DNA from: Knoellia sp031844405
Lineage (GTDB): Bacteria > Actinomycetota > Actinomycetes > Actinomycetales > Dermatophilaceae
Length of the DNA: 64,000 nt
NCBI GenBank assembly: GCA_031844405.1
Contig: JAUZVC010000001.1
Span: 124,001-188,000, forward strand
Direction: 5' to 3'
Shown here: positions 58,767 through 64,000 of the stretch, one piece after another
How the letters are laid out: every line of letters starts with the position of its first letter
How positions within the stretch are numbered: the first letter of the stretch is position 1
Program-made: the position numbers and the translations under genes
The notes under the pieces: model-generated
What the model saw: only the letters and a program-made list of their open reading frames with translations
Database searches by the model: none
What the model was told of the DNA's origin: nothing

Positions 58767-59405
58767 GTGGCCACACCGACACCCCACCTGACCCGCTTCG
58801 ACGCCCCGGGCGCCCCCCGTGCTGTCATCCTCATGCTCCACGGCGGCAAGCCCCGCTCGCGCGACCTCGTCGACAACCGCAGCGCCTCGTGGCAGCGGTC
58901 CGCGTGGATGGCCCGCTCCATCCAGGGCCGGGCGCACGATGCGGGGACGAGCGTGTGGCTGCTCCGCTACGCCCAGCGCGGCTGGAACGGCGGGAGCGAC
59001 CGCACCGACGACGCCCGCTGGGCCCTCGACGCCGTCCGCGAGGCACACGGCGACGTGCCCGTCGTCCTGCTCGGGCACTCGATGGGCGCGCGTGTGGCCG
59101 TGCGCATCGCCGACGACCCGTCGGTCATCGGCGTCGTCGGGCTCGCGCCGTGGTGGTCGTTCGAGGACCCGGTGGACCGCCTCGCCGGGAGGGCGCTGGT
59201 CGCCGCGCACGGGCGGCGGGACCGGATCACGTCGTTCGTCCACACGCGACGGTTCGTCGAGCGGGCCCGGCTCGTCGCCGCCTCCGCCGAGCTCGTCGAC
59301 ATGGGGATGCTCGGGCACTACATGCTCGGCCGCGCCGACCGCTGGAACGACGTCGCCATCGAGTCCTCGCTCCGCCTCCTCGCCCCCGCCCTCCGCCCCG
59401 ACTGA
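58767..59405 (+). CDS. Alpha/beta-hydrolase-fold protein
   Basis: 212 residues. The nucleophile elbow VVLLGHSMGARVAVRIADD contains Ser, and the probable acid and His are in HGRRDRITSF (Asp) and LGHYMLGR (His). The oxyanion region is ILMLHGGKPRSRDL. It is a compact cytosolic hydrolase with no lid domain and no known substrate. The GTG at 58767 was chosen as the only start before the fold; there is no clear ribosome site. Confidence 0.78.
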   Translation: MATPTPHLTRFDAPGAPRAVILMLHGGKPRSRDLVDNRSASWQRSAWMARSIQGRAHDAGTSVWLLRYAQRGWNGGSDRTDDARWALDAVREAHGDVPVVLLGHSMGARVAVRIADDPSVIGVVGLAPWWSFEDPVDRLAGRALVAAHGRRDRITSFVHTRRFVERARLVAASAELVDMGMLGHYMLGRADRWNDVAIESSLRLLAPALRPD

Positions 59406-59408
59406 TTA

Positions 59409-59461
59409 CCCCAGCACCACCAGATCCGTGTCGAAACGGGCGTGATCCGGTGGTCATGGGG
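59409..59461. terminator. Palindrome between convergent hydrolase and nagA genes
   Basis: Arms 59409-59426 and 59444-59461 pair at 15 of 18 positions around a 17-base loop. It starts three bases after the hydrolase stop and lies before the end of the deacetylase gene, fitting a shared terminator. Confidence 0.65.
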
Positions 59462-59514
59462 CAAGAAGTCGCACGCCCGGGGCGGGGCGGTAGAGCGGGC
59501 GGCGCGCTGGAAGT

Positions 59515-60459
59515 TCAAGGGGAGAGGACGGACGCCGGGGTGGTCGTCGCGGCGGTGAGGACGTCGGCCTCAGGCACACCGGCCACCTCGACCGCCCACC
59601 GCACGCAGTCGGCCAGCGTCGACGTCGACCCGGCGATCGAGCCGCGGCCCGAACCGCCGTCGGCGAGTCGCGCCACCCCGCCCGCGACCTCGACGTCGAG
59701 CGTGCCGATCGTGTAGGCGCCGTCGCCCAGCCCCGTCGCCGCCATGGCGTCGGAGACGAGCGCGACCCGCTCGGGCCCGACGGTCTCGAAGACCATCCGC
59801 ACGACCTCGGGCGCGACGTGCACTCCGTCGGCGATGAGCTCGACGATGCAGTCGCCGCGCGCCGCCGAGGCGAGCGCCGCCGCGACCGGACCGCCCGAGC
59901 GGTGGTGGAAGGCCGGCATACCGTTGAAGAGGTGGGTGACGAGCGGCGCGCGGCCACACGCGTCGGCGATCGATGCCAGGCTGCGCGAGACGACGTCGGC
60001 CGACGCGTCCGTGTGCCCGACCGCTGGCAGGATGCCGTGCCGCGCGAGGACCGCCACGAGCTCGCCCGAGCCGGCGCGTTCGGGGGCGAATGTCCACTGC
60101 ACGACCGCCTCGGGCACCCCTGCCTCGGCGCACGTCTCGACGAGCGACTCGACGAGGGCGAGGTCGGGGTCGGTGAGGACCGACGGGTCGTGTGCGCCGC
60201 GACGCTCCTCGGAGAGGAACGGCCCCTCGAGGTGGATCCCCGCGAGCTCGCCGGAGGCGACGAGCGGCGCGAGCGTGGCGACCTGGCCGACGAGCGTGTC
60301 CGGGGTGCCCGAGACGAGCGAGGCGACGAGGCGTCCCACACCCGCGGCGCGGTGGTGACCGGCGGCGGCCCGTGACCCACCCGTGTCACGCCCGAACTCG
60401 TGCCCGAGGGCCCCGTGGCAGTGCAGGTCGACGAGCGAAGCGGCGGCGGAGTCGGTCAC
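59515..60459 (-). CDS. nagA: N-acetylglucosamine-6-phosphate deacetylase, compact form
   Basis: 314 residues; usual NagA is about 380. Catalytic and metal residues are all present: Glu in GIHLEGPFLSEERRGAH, His in PAVGHTDAS, His in THLFNGMPAFHHRSGG, Asp in ALVSDAMAATG. The N-terminus begins at the HxH strand (ASLVDLHCHG) and an in-frame TAG 12 bases upstream forbids extension; the C-terminus stops after ATTTPASVLSP without the last strand. So both halves of the small beta-sandwich subdomain are missing. It converts GlcNAc-6-P to GlcN-6-P. Probably the last gene of the sugar operon. Confidence 0.87.
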   Translation of the reverse strand: MTDSAAASLVDLHCHGALGHEFGRDTGGSRAAAGHHRAAGVGRLVASLVSGTPDTLVGQVATLAPLVASGELAGIHLEGPFLSEERRGAHDPSVLTDPDLALVESLVETCAEAGVPEAVVQWTFAPERAGSGELVAVLARHGILPAVGHTDASADVVSRSLASIADACGRAPLVTHLFNGMPAFHHRSGGPVAAALASAARGDCIVELIADGVHVAPEVVRMVFETVGPERVALVSDAMAATGLGDGAYTIGTLDVEVAGGVARLADGGSGRGSIAGSTSTLADCVRWAVEVAGVPEADVLTAATTTPASVLSP

Positions 60460-60483
60460 ACCCTCACCCTAGGACGACCGGTC

Positions 60484-60744
60484 TCACTCCTCGTGGCAGC
60501 CGTCCCAGCGGGCGAGCAGGGGTGAGACGACCTGACCCCACGGGACGTCGATGAAGCCCTTGATCTCGGCGATCCGTCGTGCGATGGCGCCCGGGTCGCC
60601 AGTCGCCTGGGGGACGAAGATGACGCCCACGCAGGAGGCGTGACCGGAAGGTCCGTCGGGTGCGGCCGACGCCATGGGTGCCAGGGTCACGGCCCCGGCG
60701 ACGGCGAGGGCGGCGGCTGCGGTGCGAAGAACGGTGGAACGCAT
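60484..60744 (-). CDS. Small secreted protein in the sugar-uptake cluster
   Basis: 86 residues. Signal peptide MRSTVLRTAAAALAVAGAVT followed by LAPMASA (cut about residue 28); the mature form is about 58 residues with two Cys (SCVGV; DGCHEE) that may form a disulfide. AAGGAG lies six bases before the ATG at 60744. No family recognised. It is 161 bp downstream of the permease gene and 24 bp upstream of nagA. Confidence 0.7.
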   Translation of the reverse strand: MRSTVLRTAAAALAVAGAVTLAPMASAAPDGPSGHASCVGVIFVPQATGDPGAIARRIAEIKGFIDVPWGQVVSPLLARWDGCHEE

Positions 60745-60905
60745 CTCGAGCTCCTTCTCGTGGCGGGCGGACCGCGACCCGGGACCTTGCCGGACCATGC
60801 CGGCGAGGTCCCGGTGCCACCCCGAGGAGCGCCGCGGTCGCGGCCCCGTGTGCCGATCGTAGGACCGGCCGAGGGAGCGGGACCGGCGTTCGGAGAAGTC
60901 CGCTC

Positions 60906-61742
60906 CTACTTGACCGAGCCGGCGGTGAGGCCGCCGACGAGGTGCTTCTCGATGACTGCGAAGAGGATGACGACGGGCACGACGGCGATGACCGACGCCG
61001 CGAAGAGCTGGTCCCAGTTCTGCTCGTAGCCGGTGACGTAGGAGCGGAAGCCCACGGTGAGCGGCTTCTTCGAGTCGTCGATCATCAGGGTGAGCGCGAC
61101 GACGTACTCGTTCCACGCGGCGATGAAGGTGAAGATCGTCGCCGTGACGAGCCCCGGGAGGGTGAGCGGCAGCATGATCTTGCGCAGCGACTGCCAGCGC
61201 GTCGTGCCGTCGAGCAGCGCCGCCTCCTCGACCTCGGTCGGGATCGAGCTGAAGAACCCGTGCAGGATCCACACCGCGAAGGCGAGGTTGAAGGCCGCGT
61301 TGGTGAGGATGAGCGCGCCGTAGGTGTTGATCATGTTGAGCTCGAAGAACTCGCGGTAGAGCCCGACGACGAGCGCGGTCGGCGAGAACATCTGCGTGAC
61401 GAGGACGAGCAGCAGGAACGGCGTGCGCCCGGGGAACCGGTAGCGAGCCGTCATGTAGGCCGCCGGCACCGACACGAGGACGACGACGACGGTCGAGGCC
61501 GCCGCCACGATGACCGAGGTCAGCAGCCACGACCGGAAGCGCTCGTCGCCGAGCACGTCGCCGTAGGTCGACCACTGCCACACCTTCGGCAGGAACGACG
61601 GCGGCGTCGCCTTGTTGTCCGAGGACGAGCGCAACGAGCCGAGCACCATGACCGCGTAGGGCGCCAGGAAGGCGAGCGCGAGCAGCAGCCCGGCACCCGA
61701 CAGCAGCCAGCGACGGCGCGACGACGTCACCGGCGAGCTCAC
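60906..61742 (-). CDS. ABC sugar transporter permease (MalG-like)
   Basis: 278 residues with six membrane helices and the EAA loop EVEEAALLDGTTRWQSLRKIMLPLTLPG, which contacts the ATPase. Start GTG 61742 overlaps the preceding stop by four bases. It belongs to CUT1 sugar importers. The operon has no ATPase gene, so a shared MsiK-type ATPase is expected. Confidence 0.92.
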   Translation of the reverse strand: MSSPVTSSRRRWLLSGAGLLLALAFLAPYAVMVLGSLRSSSDNKATPPSFLPKVWQWSTYGDVLGDERFRSWLLTSVIVAAASTVVVVLVSVPAAYMTARYRFPGRTPFLLLVLVTQMFSPTALVVGLYREFFELNMINTYGALILTNAAFNLAFAVWILHGFFSSIPTEVEEAALLDGTTRWQSLRKIMLPLTLPGLVTATIFTFIAAWNEYVVALTLMIDDSKKPLTVGFRSYVTGYEQNWDQLFAASVIAVVPVVILFAVIEKHLVGGLTAGSVK

Positions 61743-62674
61743 TTGGTCTCCTCCCGCCAGTTGACGATCCTGAGATAGACCGCGACGACGACGAGGATGA
61801 GCAGCACGTTGATGACGCCTGCGGCGGCCGACATGCCCACGTCCTTCTCCTGGCTCTTGAAGGCGAGCTTGTACATGAACGTGATCGTCGTGTCGTGCAG
61901 GTAGCCCGGGTTGCGGTCGTTGAGCGTGTAGACGATCGGGAAGCTGTTGAAGACGTAGATGACGTTGAGCACCGTCGCGACGAGCAGCGCCGGGCGCAGC
62001 AGCGGCAGGGTGACCCGGCGCCAGCGCTGCCAGGGCGAGGCGCCGTCGACGACGGCTGCCTCCTGCACGTCGTCGGGGATCGCGTTGAGCCCGGCGATGA
62101 AGACGAAGATCGTGAACGGCAGCGACACGAAGACACCGACGAGCACCATCGAGGCCATCGTCCACGAGTCGTCGCCGAGGAAGTCGATCGACGTGTCGAT
62201 GACCCCCAGCGTCTTGAGCGCGTGGTTGATGAGGCCGTAGTTGTAGTCGTAGAGGAGCACGAACAGCTGCGCCGTGATGACGAGTGAGGCCGCCCACGGC
62301 ACGATGATCGCCCAGCGGACGAACCGCCGGCCCGGGAACGACTTCACGAGGAACTGCGCGAGCCCGAGCGAGATGACGATGGTCAGCGCGACGACGGCGA
62401 CGACCCAGATGACCGTGTTGGTGAGGACGGTGCCGAGGTCGGGGTGCTCGAGCACGTTGGTGTAGTTGGTCCACCCCGCGGGCCCCTTGCGCAGGCCGGT
62501 GATCGAGTACTCGCTGCGCGAGGCCTGGAAGAGCATGACCGCCGGGAAGAGCACGACCCCGAGGATGAGGGCGAGCGCGGGGGCGAGCCACGCGAGGGCG
62601 ACGAGGGGGCGGACGCGCCCCACGGCATACGAGGACTTCGTATGCCGTGGGGCGCGGGCGACGTCCGAGCTCAC
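61739..62674 (-). CDS. ABC sugar transporter permease (MalF-like)
   Basis: 311 residues, six helices; the EAA loop is DVQEAAVVDGASPWQRWRRVTLPLLRPALL (split here: DVQEAAVVDGASPWQRW, then RRVTLPLLRPALL). The GTG at 62674 overlaps the binding-protein stop (GTGA), which supports this start. Codons 7-20 form a perfect 19-bp inverted repeat that includes two GTATGCCG octamers and encodes SSYAVGR. CUT1 family; sugar likely an amino-sugar oligomer given nagA. Confidence 0.92.
   Translation of the reverse strand: MSSDVARAPRHTKSSYAVGRVRPLVALAWLAPALALILGVVLFPAVMLFQASRSEYSITGLRKGPAGWTNYTNVLEHPDLGTVLTNTVIWVVAVVALTIVISLGLAQFLVKSFPGRRFVRWAIIVPWAASLVITAQLFVLLYDYNYGLINHALKTLGVIDTSIDFLGDDSWTMASMVLVGVFVSLPFTIFVFIAGLNAIPDDVQEAAVVDGASPWQRWRRVTLPLLRPALLVATVLNVIYVFNSFPIVYTLNDRNPGYLHDTTITFMYKLAFKSQEKDVGMSAAAGVINVLLILVVVAVYLRIVNWREETK
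62614..62656 (-). promoter_or_regulatory. Perfect 19-bp hairpin at the 5' end of the MalF-like gene
   Basis: Arms CGCGCCCCACGGCATACGA (62614-62632) and its complement (62638-62656) have a five-base loop. It includes two GTATGCCG octamers in opposite directions. The hairpin starts 16 bases inside the permease gene, just after the binding-protein stop. In other sugar operons a stem-loop after the binding-protein gene lowers permease yield or protects the upstream mRNA; that use is inference here. Confidence 0.7.
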
Positions 62675-63936
62675 TTCTGGGATTCGGCCGTCTTCTGGAG
62701 GCTGTCGAGCACGGCCTTGGGGTCGCCGGTCATGGCGCTGCCGAGGTTCTGCTGGACCGCGAGCTTGACCTTGTCCCACGTCGGGTCGTCGGTCGGGGTG
62801 AGCTGCGCGTTGGGCAGGGTGTCGAGGTAGACCTTGAGCTTCTCGTTGCTCTGGAACTTCTCCACACCGGTCTTGGTCACCGGGAGGAAGCCCTCCTTCT
62901 CGATGAAGGTGTTGATCTGGTCGGGCTGGTAGTAGAGCTCGTAGAACGCCTTGACGGCCTTCTCGTTGCCCGGCTTCTTGAAGGCCATGAGGTAGTCGGT
63001 GACGCCGAACGTCTTGGACTCGGTGCCGTCGTTGCTCGGGAACGGCGCGACGACGTAGTTGACCTTCTTGTCCTTGTCGAGGTCACCCGCGAGCGGGCTG
63101 AAGCCGACGACCATGCCGGCCTTGCCGGACTTGAAGAGGTCGAACGCGTCGGCGCGGTTGGTGCGCGCCGGGTTGTTCTGGGTGAGCTTGGCGTCGGTGA
63201 GCTTCTTGAGGAAGGTGAGCGTCTCGACGTTCTTGTCCGAGTTGATCGCCCAGGAGTCGCCGTCCTTCCACGCGCCGCCGTTGTTGAACAGCCACATCGA
63301 GAACTCGCCCTGGCTCTCCTCGGGGCCGAGCGGCAGGGCGTAGCCCGCGTTGCCGCCGGGGAGCGCCGCGATCTTCTTGGCGCTGTCCTCGAGCTCGGTC
63401 CACGTCTTGGGCGGGCCCGCGATGCCGGCCTGCTTGAAGAGGTCGGCGTTGTAGAAGAGGGCGCGCGCGCTGGAGAGGTCGGGGAAGCCGTAGAACTTGC
63501 CGTCGTAGGTGCCGTACTTGACGAACGTCTCGAGGATGTCGGACTTGACGTTCGACGGGAGCACGGTGTCGGCGTCGTGGAGGAGGCCGTCCTTGGCGTA
63601 GCTCGCGTAGGCGTTGAGGTTGAGGATGTCCGGAGCCTGGTTGTTCTGGATCATCGTCGAGGACTGCTGGTCGATGTTGTCCCAGCTGACGACCTGCACC
63701 TCGAGGGTGTAGCCCGTCTTCTCCTTGTAGGTCTTGGCGAAGGCGTCCCAGAACGCCTTGGTGTTGTCCTTGGAGTACTCGGCCGCGACGAGCTTGATCG
63801 TCTTGGCCTCCTCGCCCCCACCGCTGCTGTCGCCGCCACTGGCGTCGCCCGCTCCCGAACCACCGCCACAGGCCCCCGCGAACAGCACCGCGAACGCAGC
63901 ACCCGCGACCAGGGCGGACTTCCTTGTCGACCTCAT
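62671..63936 (-). CDS. ABC sugar-binding lipoprotein (family 1 solute-binding protein)
   Basis: 421 residues. Signal/lipobox LVAGAAFAVLFAGAC (Cys about residue 23), then a Gly/Ser-rich linker and the type-1 binding-protein lobes: EVQVVSWDNIDQQSSTM..., APDILNLNAYASYAKDGLL, YGFPDLSSARALFYNADLFK. It captures an oligosaccharide outside the membrane for the two permeases downstream. The substrate is probably an amino sugar because nagA follows. The ATG at 63936 is preceded by GGGAGTGTC. The promoter lies at or beyond the window edge. Confidence 0.92.
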   Translation of the reverse strand: MRSTRKSALVAGAAFAVLFAGACGGGSGAGDASGGDSSGGGEEAKTIKLVAAEYSKDNTKAFWDAFAKTYKEKTGYTLEVQVVSWDNIDQQSSTMIQNNQAPDILNLNAYASYAKDGLLHDADTVLPSNVKSDILETFVKYGTYDGKFYGFPDLSSARALFYNADLFKQAGIAGPPKTWTELEDSAKKIAALPGGNAGYALPLGPEESQGEFSMWLFNNGGAWKDGDSWAINSDKNVETLTFLKKLTDAKLTQNNPARTNRADAFDLFKSGKAGMVVGFSPLAGDLDKDKKVNYVVAPFPSNDGTESKTFGVTDYLMAFKKPGNEKAVKAFYELYYQPDQINTFIEKEGFLPVTKTGVEKFQSNEKLKVYLDTLPNAQLTPTDDPTWDKVKLAVQQNLGSAMTGDPKAVLDSLQKTAESQK

Positions 63937-64000
63937 GACACTCCCATCGGCTTCCGGCCGTTGCCCCGGTGCGCGTCGGTGCGCCCGGACCGGCTGGGAG

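Larger units (their letters stand above)
882..62647. repeat. Dispersed GTATGCCG / CGGCATAC octamer, about 55 copies
   Basis: By eye I count 27 copies of GTATGCC and 29 of GGCATAC on the given strand, and all but one (43711) extend to the octamer GTATGCCG/CGGCATAC. The base after GTATGCCG, read in that orientation, is T in about 32, G in 14, C in 9 and never A. Examples: 916, 978, 1040, 2451, 3017, 10063, 18305, 26247, 45771, 45792, 52223, 62624, 62640. In genes it is mostly read as Tyr-Ala (TAT GCC) or Ala-Tyr (GCA TAC), using otherwise rare codons, but also as Met-Pro and Ile-Pro in other frames. About 13 copies are intergenic. At 36 % each G/C and 14 % each A/T roughly two copies are expected. 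The role is unknown. Confidence 0.85.

Noticed and set aside
59454..59514. Continuation of nagA in another frame beyond its stop
   Set aside because: The alternate-frame tail (ELPARRPLYRPAPGVRLLAP) does not match the usual NagA C-terminus well enough to propose a frameshift.
1..64000. Prophage, insertion sequence, tRNA or rRNA
   Set aside because: No transposase, integrase, phage structural genes, terminal repeats or cloverleaf-like sequences were seen.

Overview
This is one contiguous stretch of a very GC-rich (about 70-73 % by eye) actinobacterial chromosome. Codon use, the many GTG starts, 4-base stop/start overlaps, a deazaflavin (F420)-type DUF385 protein, DinB proteins of the actinobacterial thiol-transferase type, ANTAR, WYL and DUF5926 proteins all point to an actinomycete. 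A member of the Intrasporangiaceae (Janibacter/Knoellia/Terrabacter-like) is my best guess from protein resemblance, but I cannot prove the genus. I see no rRNA, tRNA, CRISPR array, prophage or insertion sequence. The layout is that of ordinary chromosome, with about 60 genes in short operons.

Layout. 1-5.5 kb: DUF5926 protein (cut by the window edge), a 62-bp triple repeat, an anti-sigma-type kinase, a glycerophosphodiesterase, a sigma-factor/O6-methylguanine methyltransferase pair, a CarH-like B12 photoreceptor regulator, a small secreted protein and a TPR protein. 5.5-14.4 kb: glutaryl-CoA-dehydrogenase-like enzyme, nicotinamidase, ABC-F protein, glyoxalase-fold protein, streptogrisin-like protease, two GNAT acetyltransferases, pirin, secreted endonuclease/phosphatase. 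14.5-18.3 kb: a copper operon (operator, csoR, copZ, a His-rich membrane-anchored protein, copA). 18.4-29.8 kb: secreted M1 metallopeptidase, SRPBCC protein, photolyase, MFS exporter, MecA-type penicillin-binding protein, DksA/TraR-like protein, DedA protein, secreted I36-M23 protein, WYL regulator. 29.9-38.1 kb: a frameshifted dienelactone hydrolase leading two DinB genes, NTF2-like, DUF385 and VOC proteins, a rifampin ADP-ribosyltransferase fused to another domain, an AarF/UbiB kinase, a DMT exporter and a deaminase.

38.5-44.5 kb holds a single 1994-residue secreted mannan-degrading enzyme (GH92 plus GH76 with two discoidin-like domains). 44.5-54.3 kb: AAA ATPase, lipoprotein, rhodanese, PhoD phosphatase, an ANTAR/App1/Fpg-type run, and an HPr-kinase-like protein with a PqqD-like tail. 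54.3-59.4 kb: PhoX phosphatase behind a clear PHO box, VOC protein, ATP-dependent DNA ligase, hydrolase. 59.5-64 kb: an ABC sugar-uptake operon without its own ATPase, followed by a small secreted protein and a compact N-acetylglucosamine-6-phosphate deacetylase, so amino-sugar uptake and catabolism are likely.

The most unusual signal is not a gene. The octamer GTATGCCG/CGGCATAC occurs about 55 times (roughly once per 1.2 kb) on both strands, in every reading frame and in intergenic DNA, against about two expected from base composition. Its CpG counterpart GTACGCCG was not seen at all. Two or three copies are arranged as inverted pairs forming hairpins. This behaves like a genome-wide DNA signal (uptake-, modification- or binding-type) and is the main candidate for something undescribed.
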